64,000 nt of DNA, from assembly GCA_963769115.1 (NCBI GenBank), contig CAVYKN010000010.1:1-64000 (forward strand), written 5' to 3'. Of the stretch, positions 1-9,486 are shown piece after piece. Below the pieces are notes generated by a model. It saw only the letters and a list, made by a program, of their open reading frames with translations, searched no databases and had not been told where the DNA came from. Source of the DNA: DASTFY01 sp963769115. GTDB taxonomy: Bacteria; Actinomycetota; Acidimicrobiia; Acidimicrobiales; Ilumatobacteraceae. Made by a program: the position numbers and the translations under genes. How positions within the stretch are numbered: position 1 is the first letter of the stretch; each line of letters starts with the position of its first letter.

Positions 1-451
1 CCCGATCAGTACTCGGTCGACATCCCCGCGGGCGCTGACGTGATGATCGTTCTGGGTACCACCAATTCGTCCGGGGCGTCGGTGAGCTTCGAGTCCAACC
101 TGCCGCTCGTCCAGTACGAGGACTCAGACGATCCGGGGACCGTCGATCCGGGTCAGCCTGTGCTGGGCGTCATCGATGCCTTTGAGCTCGAGGACCGCTA
201 CGAAGTCGATCTCGACGCCGGTCAGACGGTCAGGGTCCGGGTCCAACGCGGCTGGGGGCGATCGATCTCAGCTTCGTGCCACCGAGCGTCGATCCGAGCG
301 ACGTCGAACCGTCGACGACAGCGGGATCGGACTCTACGGCCTCGACGCTGAGGCCACCTTTGTCGCCGAGCAGACCGGCACCTATCTCATTGGCGTGTCC
401 GTGAACGACTACTTCGTCACCGGCTATCGACTCGACGTTGACCCCGGCTGA
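1..451 (+). CDS. C-terminal part of a secreted protein with PPC-like domains (5' partial, frameshifted)
   Basis: The reading frame is open from the first base, so the gene begins outside the window. Three frames are used in turn: bases 1 to about 250, a short middle piece (IDLSFVPPSVDPSDVE) near 265-310, and the final piece near 310-451 ending DYFVTGYRLDVDPG before TGA. The pattern of beta-strand segments with a closing GTYLIGVSVND-type strand resembles bacterial pre-peptidase C-terminal (PPC) domains, which are appended to secreted hydrolases. The parent enzyme cannot be seen. Two indels within 200 bases fit poor sequence at a contig end better than a real pseudogene, but decay cannot be excluded. 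Confidence 0.45.
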
Positions 452-505
452 ACGAGATCAGAAGCGCCTTGGATTGTGCTCCACAACCCGCCGCGCCTGT
501 GCTCG

Positions 506-2392
506 TCAGAAGTAGCCGCTGAGCTCCTCGATGACGGCGGCCAGGTCCTCGTCGGTCGATCCCTGGTACTCGGCGCCGGTGGCCTCGGCAAGGATCCGCC
601 CGATGTGGATGTCGGCGTCGCCGAAGCCGAGGAAGAAGACTGGACGGGTGCTCGTGTTGAAGCAGGAGCGCCTCGCCGCGGACCTCCTCGACGGGCACGG
701 CCGAGCTGCGGCGGTCCGCGGGCTGTCTCGTCCTGCGACCGCAGAAGCGGGTCACCGGGTCCTCGTCGCGTGGACGTCATCGAGACGAGCGTCGAGGCAG
801 CCGCCCGCCGTGGCCGCGCCGTCGCTGAGCACGACGACGGCGCGGGTGGCGCGGGGGTCGCCGGCGGCGGCGTCGGTCAGTGCGATGGCGCGTCGATGGC
901 GTCGTACAGCGCGGTGTCGCCGCCGGCGCTCATCTCTGCGATGGCGTCGGCGATCGTCGAAGCGGATGTCGCTGGAGCGGTGCCGGGGCGATCTGCGTCG
1001 ACGTCGGATCGAGAACGTGACCAGTCCGACCTGGTTCTCGCGACCCCGGCTGGCCGGGGCCGCAATGGCGTCGAGCAACCGGGTGAGGCCGTCCTTGACC
1101 TGCTCGATCGGCTGCGCCGTCCATCGACCCCGAGGTGTCGACGACGAACGTGACGATCGCCGGCTTCTTGACCGCCCCCCACGAGTCGATGATCTGCTCG
1201 AGGACGTCGGGCTGGAGCGCGCCGGGTCGATGCGTGGTGCTCGGCTCGCTGGCGTCGAGGCCCCACGACGCGAACTGCTCGGATCGACGGACACCGGTGC
1301 CGGTCGCCGGCCGGAAGCCGGCGTCCATGAAGCGCTGCTGCTGCTCGTCGTCGCGCAGGAAGTCGATCCACTCGTCGGCCGCGTCGGCGTCGCTCGGCCG
1401 TGACCCACGGCGCGTCGACGATGGCGGCCGGGTTCGAGTTGAGGACCGAGCCCTCCTTCGGGTAGATCATCACGAGGTCGGTGACGGCGACGGCTGGGCC
1501 GTCCCGTCCGGGCCGATCGCCTGCTCCTTGCCCTCGGGCCAGGCTGACGAGGTTGTCCTCGGGCATCAGGAAGAAGTGCCCGAACCGGGGGCCCTGGACG
1601 ATCTTCGTGTTGAGCGGGATCGTGCCCGGCAGGTAGTGGTCGACGAGCTGCTGGAAGTCCTTCACGTACTGGATGACCTCGGGCCGTTCGATGTCGGCGA
1701 CGGTGAGCTCGCCGGGCGGCTTGCCGGCGGCGATCGAGTAGAGCGACACGAGCACGTTGCGACCGCTCGTCGACGTGCTCGGGTTGGTGAACGCCAGCAG
1801 CGGCTGGCGTCCCCACTCGGTGCGTGCGCAGTCGGGGTAGCCGCCCACCCGTCGGGATCGGCGCGCAGCGCGAGGATGTCGGCGTAGCCGATGCTCGACG
1901 TCCGGCCAGCCGAGGCACTCGGCCATCGCGCGGTAGGTGACGATGCCGAGCCAGGTCTCGGCGATCGGGTCGGTGGCACCGTCGAGGTCGACGACCTGCG
2001 CTCCCGGCACCGGTGGTTGATGTCGACGAGCCAGTCGGCCGACTGCGGGGTGACGATGGTGGGGTAGCGGGCGCCGCCTCGCCGCCTGCCGTGCAGCCCG
2101 CGCTCGCGGGCCGGATCCCGTGCGACCCGGGCGACGAGGTCGTCGGCCTGCACTGGCCGAGTCGCACGACACGACACGACGACCTCGATCGGCTGGCCCG
2201 ACGCTGTCTCGTGGTCGCTCGTCGTTGAACTCGCTCGGCCATCTCGGGCAGCAGGCCCTCGCGCATCGGGTGGCTGTTCGACCAGTGGACAACGACGATC
2301 GCCGGTGGGTCGTCGAAGACTGCTGCCCGGGCCACGACGGCGCCGACCACAGCGGCAGCGAGGACGCAGGCAACCAGAGCGACGCGCTTCAT
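506..2392 (-). CDS. Secreted solute-binding-like protein with C-terminal VWA domain (frameshifted)
   Basis: The start (MKRVALVACVLAAAVVGA) is a clear signal peptide. The next part, rejoined over several frames, resembles a type 2 periplasmic-binding fold: ETWLGIVTYRAMAECLGWPD, LLAFTNPSTSTSGRNVL and GHFFLMPEDNLVSLA. The C-terminal third is a von Willebrand A domain: hydrophobic strand AIVTFVVDTSGSMDG with the MIDAS motif DxSxS, then IEQVKDGLTRLLDAI and NQVGLVTFS, and a closing helix EEDLAAVIEELSGYF-like stretch before TGA at 506-508. SBP-plus-VWA proteins occur in actinobacteria; the ligand is unknown. At least five indels break the frame in 1.9 kb. Protein identity is fairly secure, exact sequence is not. 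Confidence 0.6.
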
Positions 2393-2420
2393 TGGCGGTG
2401 ATCCGACCGCTGCGCCTCGA

Positions 2421-2470
2421 GCCCGTGTAGCGGACCGGTAAGTCCGCGAGTTCGATCCTCCGGCTCCTCG
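2421..2470 (+). other. Possible degenerate tRNA 3' segment
   Basis: GCGAGTTCGATCCTC followed by CGGCTCC resembles a tRNA T-arm and 3' acceptor strand, and GCCCGTGTAGC 30 bases upstream resembles a tRNA 5' end. The T-stem does not close properly and there is no room for an anticodon arm, so this is at best a decayed or miscalled tRNA. It lies just upstream of the VWA protein start on the other strand. Confidence 0.2.
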
Positions 2471-2947
2471 ATCCGCCGCCGGGCCGTCTCGCTGCCTACG
2501 TCACCCGGTCGGCGTGCCGAGTCGAGCGCCGCTAGTAGGTGGTGCCCCTCCATGATCCCTCCCAAGGCGATGACCAGTGCGTCGAAACGTCACCGTCCCC
2601 TGGTTCCGACGGAGCGGGGCCACGCCTGATGCGATCATTTCACGAGCAACCACTCCCGCGTCCGATCGCCGCTCGTGCTCCTCGTACGATCGGCGGCGTC
2701 AGCTGTAGTAGGCGTGATGAGCCACGACCATCCGAGTCTCCGGGCGCTCCCTGTGCACGTCGCTGGCTGCGCGACGGCTTGCTGCAGCACTCACGACGGC
2801 ATCGACGGTGGCATACAGGTCGTGGGTTCGGCCGCCCAGACCCCGCTCACCGAGGCGACAGGCGCACTGAGCAGGCGGTCGTCGCAACTCCCCACCTCGG
2901 GTACTCCGCAGCTCACAGGTGTCGAGCTCGTGCCTGCGCCGGTCTCG
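2471..2947. other. No gene supported
   Basis: No reading frame in this 477-base stretch shows a recognisable domain, a good ribosome binding site or a consistent codon pattern. It separates the divergent-to-upstream VWA gene from the 3' end of the TIR gene; with the high local indel rate a small gene could be hidden. Confidence 0.4.
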
Positions 2948-3702
2948 TCAAGCCCGTCGCCGTTGCCCGACGCCGCGCCGGTAGTGGAGGCCGATGGAGC
3001 TCAGCAACGCGAATGCGCCGACGACGACCGCAGCCCCACTGAGCGCTCTCATGCCGAGCTCCGGCGACAGGACGATGAAGTAGATCAACGCGACGCCCAG
3101 AACCGTCGCGGACACCAACGTGGACGGGTGCTGCACAGCGCCGGCAACGGCCGACCGACGTGACGCCGGAGCCTCCCGGCGACGGCGGTCCGGCAGTAAG
3201 GCGGGCAAAGGACTCGAGGAGGCCTCGCCGGCGCCTCTCCCGGTAGGAGAACGTGGTGCGGTCCGTCTCCGGATCACGTGGCGGGTTGAGGACCACAGGC
3301 GTACCTGCGTGCCGGCTCTGGCCCTCGTCGGTCAGATGTGCGGCAACGGTCTCGAACCATCGGGGGACCGGAAGGGCGCCATCGGAAACGTCGGCGTACT
3401 GGCGCGTGATCAGAATGATCGGCACGGCACCGTCGAGGAGGAGCGGCGCCATCGGCTTGCCCACCCGATCGGCGAGGTGGAGCTCACGTTCGCACCACTC
3501 CGACACGACGGAGTCGGGCGTCATGACCGGCACGAACACCGCACATCCTCTGACCTTCGTCTCGATTGCTTGCGTCCACCGATCACCCGAATCGATCCGG
3601 CGGTCGTACCAGAACTCCAGGTGTCGTCGGCTGAGCTTCCGCGGCCAGGCGCTCGACATACGAGGCGTCCGTCCTGGAATAGCTGATGAACACGAACCCC
3701 AC
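2948..3702 (-). CDS. TIR domain protein with two C-terminal membrane helices (frameshifted)
   Basis: GGAGG eight bases ahead of GTG at 3702 supports this start. The protein opens with the TIR box 1 strand VGFVFISYSRTDASYVERL, shifts frame near 3630, and continues with FWYDRRIDSGDRWTQAIETK and the loop SEWCERELHLA. The Glu of WCxxE is the position that is catalytic in NAD-cleaving TIR enzymes. After a second frameshift near 3180, two hydrophobic helices follow (ATVLGVALIYFIVL and AAVVVGAFALLSSIGLHY). A stand-alone TIR with a membrane anchor could act in stress signalling or phage defence; no partner gene (SLOG, STING, Thoeris-type) is adjacent. Domain call is secure; function is inferred. Confidence 0.7.
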
Positions 3703-3937
3703 ACAAACATCCTCCCAGACTCGCAAGAGCCCGAGAGGGCGTCTGATGACCGCCGGATCCGCCATTCCGCTTGCGATTCGGTCAGCGCACCGAACAGCGG
3801 TCCCCGCGTCACAAGGAGGAGATCGGGTTTCGAGCCCTCCAGCGCCCACCGATCGGCCGACGAACGCTGGCGGTACGAGGCGGGCGCTCGACAGCGAACA
3901 CGTGAGCGGCTCGACGGGCCGGCTGCCAGGGTGTTGG

Positions 3938-4561
3938 CTATGGACGAGGACCGAGTTGAGGGCCGGCCGTGCGGTTACGCTTGAGTTCGTAGAAGCCCGG
4001 GCTGGCGATCGTGGCGGTCACGTGCTCGAGCCACGCGACGGCCTCGGCGCCCTGCGGCGGTGGTGACACGATCGGCCCGAACACGCCGACGGCCGGCGAA
4101 CCGAACGAGAGGACAGGGGACCCGACGTCGCCTCCGGCAGATCTGCTTGGCCTTCTTCGGTCGAGCGCTTGACCTCGGCGTCCCACGACTCGTCGTCTGC
4201 CGCCGGCGCCCACTGGCCGGCGCCCACGGCCTCGGCCACCTCGGCGGCCAGGGTCGTCGACGGCTCACACCCGTCGTGATGCACACGCCGGCCCCACTCG
4301 GTGTAGAACTCGCCGACCATGTGGTTCCGGTCCTCGGCCCGCAGCGCGGCAATCACGCGATGCGCCCGGACTCCGGCCTCGACCGCCGACCGGTACTGCT
4401 CGGGGATCTTCAGGTGCCCACGTTGACGACCGCCAGGCTCGAGGTTGCGCCACTCGATGTACACCAGTCTGGCCAGCTGCGTCGACGAGCCAGCGAGAGG
4501 TCATCCAGGTCCACGGACAGGCCGGGTCGAAGTAGTACGTGAGTCGGTCGGGAGTCGCCAT
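3938..4561 (-). CDS. DsbA-family protein, Rv2466c (mycothiol-dependent reductase)-like (frameshifted)
   Basis: ATG at 4561 begins MATPDRLTYYFDPACPWTW, the thioredoxin-fold strand and active site of the DsbA/FrnE group, followed by MTSRWLVDAA. After a frameshift near 4480 the helical insertion reads IPEQYRSAVEAGVRAHRVI and GEFYTEWGRRVHHDG; a second shift near 4150 leads to GSPVLSFGSPAVGVFGPI and the end FYELKRNRTAGPQ, which parallels the C-terminus of mycobacterial Rv2466c. Rv2466c has CPWC; here it is CPWT, so only one active-site cysteine remains, consistent with a monothiol mechanism with mycothiol. Cytoplasmic. Length (about 207 residues) matches the family. Confidence 0.7.
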
Positions 4562-5018
4562 GGGCGAGTAAACCGTTCTTGACGGCGACATCTTCCCAAC
4601 TCCATCCGACGTTGGGGCCGGACACAGCCGGCGCCCGTGGGGAAGGGCTCGGCCGGGAACGTGTCCGACACGAAGCTGAGCAACGCCTTGCTCGCACGAT
4701 GGCCGCGGATGCCGGCTTCAGCGTCGACGGCATCAACCCCGGCCGTACACCGAGCTGTGGGCGACCCGAATCGGCGCCGACTGAGCGTTCGTCACTGGAG
4801 ACCCGTGACCGGTCGGGAATCGCCTGCCAGTCGGGCGCCGACCGGGACCCTCACCGTGCGCACGAGGCGTCGAGCCGAGGGCTCACGTTGTGATCTGTCT
4901 CATCCTCCCGCTGCGGCGGACCGGCTGGAGCGGCTGGACGTGGAGGGCCCTGCCCGATCAACGGCGATGGCGCTGTTGTCGCCGACGAGCCCGGGCCGCC
5001 GGCATGGCGACGTCGCCC
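4562..5018. other. No gene supported
   Basis: This 457-base stretch lies between the PhoX-like gene (ends at 5019) and the DsbA-like gene (starts at 4561), both on the minus strand. It probably carries the promoter of the DsbA-like gene. A short plus-strand string ending ELWATRIGAD before TGA near 4782 looks protein-like but could not be joined to a longer frame. Confidence 0.4.
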
Positions 5019-6466
5019 TCAGAAGCGCAGCCCGCCGCCGTCCTCGCGCCAGATGGCGTAGGTCCACCGATCGCGGCCTGGCCGTTGACGAACAACGTCT
5101 GGCCGTCGGGACTGATGGTGGCGCCGGCGAACTCGTCGTCGGGGCGGGTGGTGATGTTCTGAGCGAAGTTGACCAACTCGCCCTGCTTGGTGAGCAGGCG
5201 CACGAAGTTGCCCTGGGTCCCGTCCTCGCAGAGCACGACCGTACCCCGGTGGCTGACGGTCAGGTTGTCCGGCAGATCGAGCACGTTGGGATCGGTGGAC
5301 TGGAACAGGAGCGTGAGCACACCCTGGATGGGATCGAGACGCCACACCTGGCCCCGGCCGTTGGCGTACTCCGAGACCCCGTCCTCGATGAACCGGTCCG
5401 CCCCGCCCCGGGTGCAGGAGAAGAACACGGCACCCTTGCTGTAGAAGATGCCCTCGGGCCGGGCGAACTTCGCCGCGTTCTGGGCGAAGCCCTGGTTGGC
5501 CACGATGCGGATAGCGACGTCGTTGGGCATGGTCGGACCGGTCCCGTCAGTCCGGCTCGTCGATGTCGACCCAGTCCACCTCGTCTTCGCCGACCGGCAG
5601 GATGCCGCCCAGCACAGCGGGCGAGGTCGAGCCCTTCACCCGCAGCATCTGCAGCCGGCCACCGTCAGTGATCTGGTGGGCGCGCATCGGGTTGACGGGT
5701 GCGATGTAGCGGTACACCCCAGCCGGGGCCTCGAAGTTGTCCTCGGTGAGGTAGATGGCACCAGTGCGGGGGTCGATGGCGGCCGCCTCGTGGGCAAAGC
5801 GCCGGCGTTGCGGATGGGCAAGACCTTCTCGTGCTCGTTGGGCCCCACCGCGCGTCGACCTCGTAGAGGTAGCCGTGACGCTGCTCGGAGGCAGTTCCCT
5901 GCCCGGCGAAGTCGGGGCCGACGTCGGGTCCGTTGACCGTCTCCTCGGTGCTCATCCAGGTGCCCCACGGTGTCGGACCGCCGGCGCAGTTGAACATCGT
6001 GCCGTTGAGGCTGACCCAGTCGGCCACCAGCTCGCGGGTCTTGCGATCGACCTCCAGGGTGGTCGTGCCGCCGCGGGTGTTGCCGTCGTGCGCCTTGGAC
6101 GCGTCGCCGAACGGCGGGAGGTTGACGGTCTCCTCGTGGTTGCGCACCAGCCGCACGGACGTGGCCGAGTGGTCGAAGCAGGCCATGCCGTCCTGGCGCC
6201 CGGGCGTGAGGACGCCGTCGCTCATGAGATCGCCCGTGGTCCCGAAGGACCGGTAGATGTAGCCGGGCGGCAGCGCCAGGCGTGTGGTCACGCCGTCGGC
6301 CAGGTCCACGACCGGAGCAAGCGCCCCGATCGAGCCCAGTGGGTCGGCGTGCGCGGCATGGGCCAGGAAGCCCTGGAACGGCCCAGCCAGGGCCAGCGCG
6401 CCCGGTGCCTACCCCACCCTTCAGGAACGTACGACGGTCAACTCCCACGGTTCCTCGCACCCCCAT
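5019..6466 (-). CDS. PhoX-like phosphatase (DUF839), Tat-exported (frameshifted)
   Basis: The start at 6466 gives a twin-arginine signal (VDRRTFLKGG). The mature part follows the DUF839/PhoX pattern: LPPGYIYRSFGTTGDLMSDG, FDHSATSVRLVRNHEE, GGTTTLEVD, LNGTMFNCAGGPTPWGTW, then NAAKFARPEGIFYSKGAVFF, GQVWRLDP, LDLPDNLTV, CEDGT and the closing TYAIWRED. PhoX enzymes are calcium- and iron-dependent alkaline phosphatases that release phosphate from organic esters outside the membrane. At least three indels (near 5060, 5550 and 5840) interrupt the frame, but the order and length (about 480 residues) fit one complete gene. DUF839 is broader than PhoX, so the substrate is uncertain. Confidence 0.7.
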
Positions 6467-6634
6467 GACCTGTAGTCGAGCCCGCTGCGCAGAACCGTAA
6501 CCACTAGCGCCCATACCCGGCACCTCGACGACACCGCAGACCGCACACTCCGGCCATTCCCGGGGGGCCGAGTCATCGCCGGACAGGACTGTCACTGACC
6601 GGAGGGCTGGTGGAAATCCCCACGACGCGTTGAC

Positions 6635-6653
6635 TACTACGCTCAACATAGTA
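6635..6653. promoter_or_regulatory. Candidate PadR operator, TACTA-N9-TAGTA
   Basis: A perfect 5-bp inverted repeat (6635-6639 and 6649-6653) lies directly upstream of the PadR-family gene. PadR proteins commonly bind short dyads in their own promoters. It is AT-richer than its surroundings. Assignment is by position and symmetry only. Confidence 0.4.
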
Positions 6654-6666
6654 CGCTGTGCGGAGT

Positions 6667-6942
6667 ATGCGCGATATCGGTCTGCTCGTTCTCGTCAGCC
6701 TCTCGGATGGACCCAAGCACGGGTACGCGATCCAGCTGGACATCGAGTCATTCGCCGGACTCCGACTCGGTCCCGGGACGCTCTATGGAGCAATCAGCCG
6801 ACTCGAACACGACGGCGCGATCTCTCCCGTCAAGGGCGGAGTGCGGCGCAAGCCCTACCGGTTGACCACTACGGGCCAATCGTTGCTCGCGGATCGGCTC
6901 CAGATGCTTGAACACGTCGTGGCGCGGGCGGCGCTGGCGTGA
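6667..6942 (+). CDS. PadR family transcriptional regulator
   Basis: A 91-residue winged-helix protein: MRDIGLLVLVSLSDGPKHGY (helix 1 and the KHGY hallmark), FAGLRLGPGTLYGAISRLE (recognition helix region), and the wing GGVRRKPYRLTTTGQSLL. The very short C-terminus (no long dimerisation helix beyond HVVARAALA) marks the PadR-s2-like group. ATG at 6667 is chosen; GTG at 6658 is an in-frame alternative. It overlaps the following membrane gene by four bases, so the two are co-transcribed, and the dyad at 6635-6653 is a likely autoregulatory site. It may control the neighbouring ABC-2 transporter, which is inference. Confidence 0.85.
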   Translation: MRDIGLLVLVSLSDGPKHGYAIQLDIESFAGLRLGPGTLYGAISRLEHDGAISPVKGGVRRKPYRLTTTGQSLLADRLQMLEHVVARAALA

Positions 6943-7280
6943 GGCGCCTCGTGTGGTTGTACCCGCGACGCTGGCGCGATCGGTATGGGGCCGAGCTGGT
7001 GGATCTCCTCGCGGTGTCGCAACATCCCTGGCGTGATGGCGTGAACGTGGCGGGTCACGCCGCGCTCGTGTGGTCGGAGGTCCCAGTGTTCAAAGTGATC
7101 GTCGTCGTCCTCGCCGCAGCATCGCTCGTGGGATTCGGGTTCACCGTGGGTCAGCTAGCTGACGGTGTTCCCGAGATCCCTCACCATTGGTGGTCATCCG
7201 CCTCGGCTGGTCTGACCGTCATTGCCGTTGTAGCTGCGATAGTCAGCATCGCCCGCACTCGCCCGACCGGTCGCGCGTAG
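6939..7280 (+). CDS. Small membrane protein co-transcribed with padR
   Basis: GTG at 6939 overlaps the padR stop (GTGA). The 113-residue product starts RRLVWLYPRRWRDRYGAEL, a short amphipathic segment found at the N-terminus of many actinobacterial membrane proteins paired with PadR regulators. Two hydrophobic helices follow (VFKVIVVVLAAASLVGFGF and AGLTVIAVVAAIVSIA). PadR plus such a protein usually forms a two-gene unit in which the second gene is the membrane partner; its biochemical role is not established. Confidence 0.7.
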   Translation: MRRLVWLYPRRWRDRYGAELVDLLAVSQHPWRDGVNVAGHAALVWSEVPVFKVIVVVLAAASLVGFGFTVGQLADGVPEIPHHWWSSASAGLTVIAVVAAIVSIARTRPTGRA

Positions 7281-7695
7281 CAGAGACGTCAAGGACCGTT
7301 GACCGCCCGTCACGCTCCGATTCGAAGCATCCCCCTCGACCTTGGCAGAGGTGCGCTCCGGTGCTCCGACGGGCGGGTCATCCCCGGCGACGGGCCACAC
7401 CGTCCGGCCACGACCGGACAGTCCCGAACACGGTGACACCGCCTTCGTGTCATGGGAGGGGACACGGCGCCACGGTCAGGGACCTGTTGCGGAGCCCAGC
7501 TCGGTTATCTCCTGAGCCTCGTCGGTGCCTTCGAGTCCGAGGTACACGCCACTCATAGTGCTCGCCTTCGCCGAGGTAGCTGAGGAACTCTGCCGACCGC
7601 TCACTTCGAGGAGTCCCGCGTAGGCCCCCCTACATCGCGGGAGGCTCGCCGGTTGAACCGCGGAGATGGGGACCTGTGCACGAGGTGGTCTCCGT
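7281..7695. other. No gene supported (convergent intergenic region)
   Basis: 415 bases between the padR unit (plus) and the ABC-2 permease gene (minus). A 26-codon minus-strand frame starting near 7557 (MSGVYLGLEGTDEA) has no convincing ribosome binding site. No strong hairpin with a T-run was seen. Confidence 0.4.
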
Positions 7696-8448
7696 TTACG
7701 TGACGTCGCGCTTGATGAAGCGAAGTGAGCCGGCGACCACGAGCGCACCCGCGTAGGCCATGGCACAGCCGGCCGCGGCCCAGAGCGGCACGCTGGTGTC
7801 CGGCCCGGTTCCGCCGCTGGAGACGACGCTGAGGGCACCGCCGGGCAGCCATTCGTGCAGGGTGGGTGTGGACGTGAGGCTGACGACGAGGCCTTCGAGG
7901 GCGAGCAGCCAGACGAGGCTCACGCCGACGGCCGCGGTTTGGTTGCCGAGCAAGGCACCGAGGCCGGCGCCTAGGGCTCCGAACAGCGCCGCGGCGGCGA
8001 CGCCACCGACGAGGACCCGGGTCATGTCCATCGGACCGCTGAAGGGGAGGTCCTGGTAGGACAACCAGGGAATGGCGACTGCCTGGTTCACAACGCTTGC
8101 CACGACGGCCAGCGCGACGCCGAGGCCGGCGTGCACGAAGACCTTCGCGGTCACGAGCCGGCCGCGGCGTGGTGCAGCGAGCAGAGTGCTGGTGAGCGTT
8201 TGGTGGCGGAACTCGCCGGCGGTACCGAGAATGCCGAGCAAGAGGGCAGCGCCGACCACGATCGCGTACGGGCCGTGGAGGATCTGACTGAGGCTGTTGC
8301 GGTCGAGCGGCGGGTTGCCGGCGTGTCCAGCGGTGGTGATCAGCGCGATCGCGGTCAGCCCGCCGGCGATGGCCGCGGCGGCGAAGGCGATCAGAGGGAA
8401 GCGCAGAGTGCGCTGCTTGAGCAGCTCGGATCGGATGAGGTTCTTCAT
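7696..8448 (-). CDS. ABC-2 type transporter permease
   Basis: A 250-residue integral membrane protein with about six helices. It starts MKNLIRSELLKQRTLRFPLI, typical of NatB-like permeases whose first cytoplasmic segment precedes helix 1, and contains GTAGEFRHQTLTSTLLAAP, the conserved EFR segment of this family. Its ATG overlaps the stop of the ATPase gene by four bases, so they are translated together. Such pairs export lipids, peptides or antibiotics; the substrate is unknown. The adjacent LuxR-type two-component system on the opposite strand may respond to the same signal. Confidence 0.85.
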   Translation of the reverse strand: MKNLIRSELLKQRTLRFPLIAFAAAAIAGGLTAIALITTAGHAGNPPLDRNSLSQILHGPYAIVVGAALLLGILGTAGEFRHQTLTSTLLAAPRRGRLVTAKVFVHAGLGVALAVVASVVNQAVAIPWLSYQDLPFSGPMDMTRVLVGGVAAAALFGALGAGLGALLGNQTAAVGVSLVWLLALEGLVVSLTSTPTLHEWLPGGALSVVSSGGTGPDTSVPLWAAAGCAMAYAGALVVAGSLRFIKRDVT

Positions 8449-9348
8449 CGGACCTCTCCTGTCGTCGTGGTGGTTGTGAGTTGGAGAAACGCCTGCTCCA
8501 AATCGGTGTGATCTTCGGAGATCTCGAATGCCACGAGTCCGGTGGCCGCGATGGCGCGCCCAACGGCTTCGCTCGTGGTGCCGTGGGCGAGCAACAGCTC
8601 GGAGGTCGCCAGAGTGGCCTGGATGCCACGTTCGTTGAGTGCCGTCCGCATGGCTGTCGCCTCGGGGGTGCGTATACGCACGACCGTGCGGCTGTCGAGC
8701 AGCTCCGAGAGCGGCGCGTGGGCGACGAGTCGCCCGCCGGCCAGGACGACGACCTCGTCGACGGTCTGAGCGACCTCGGCCAGCAGGTGGCTCGAGACCA
8801 GCACGGTACGACCCGCCGCCGCGTAGCGACGCAGGAAGTCGCGCAACCAGTGGATGCCTTCGGGGTCGAGACCGTTGGTGGGCTCGTCAAGCACGAGGAC
8901 GTCGGGGTCACCGAGGAGGGCCGCGGCGAGCCCGAGCCGCTGCCGCATGCCCAACGAGTAGCCGCCGACGCGTCGCCGGGCGGCGGCGGTGAGTCCGACT
9001 TCGTCGAGGACTTGGTCGACGCGGCGGTCCGGGAGCCCGGCGGTGGCGGCGAGGACACGCAGGTGGTCGCGACCCCGCCGGCCGGGGTGGAAGCTTGTCG
9101 CTTCGAGAACGGCACCGACGTGATCGGATGGGCTCAGCGAGGGCTCGATAGGGGTGGCCGTCGATGGTGGCCGAGCCGGAGGTCGGGGTCACGAGTCCGA
9201 GCAAGAGGCGCAGAGTCGTCGTCTTGCCGGCGCCGTTCGGTCCGAGGAGCCCGATGACGCGGCCGCCCCCGAGCCGGACGGTGAGATCCTCGACCGCCAT
9301 AATGTGGCCGAAGTGTTTTGTAAGTCCTTCGAGGGCGATGACAGTCAT
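8445..9348 (-). CDS. ABC transporter ATP-binding protein (one frameshift)
   Basis: Start ATG at 9348: MTVIALEGLTKHFGHIMAVE, then Walker A GPNGAGKTTTLRL. The frame breaks near 9140 (net one base) and resumes to give GGYSLGMRQRLGLAAALLGD (ABC signature), Walker B VLVLDEPTNGLDPEG and the H-loop SSHLLAE. The C-terminal accessory part of about 90 residues is usual for DrrA/CcmA-like subunits of ABC-2 exporters. It pairs with the permease just downstream (four-base overlap). The indel is probably a sequence error since everything on both sides is conserved. Confidence 0.85.
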
Positions 9349-9486
9349 GGGTCTCCATGTCCTTCTCTGGTCGGCGGCCGACTCGTCGTCGGTGATTCGA
9401 CGGTACGGACGAGGCCCTGAGGCGTCATCGAGCGGGCGGATGGTTCGTGATCGCTCCCCAGCCGTAGGTGCGAGTACTGCTCGGGA

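Noticed and set aside
7476..7557. 26-codon minus-strand peptide gene
   Set aside because: No convincing ribosome binding site or conservation evidence.
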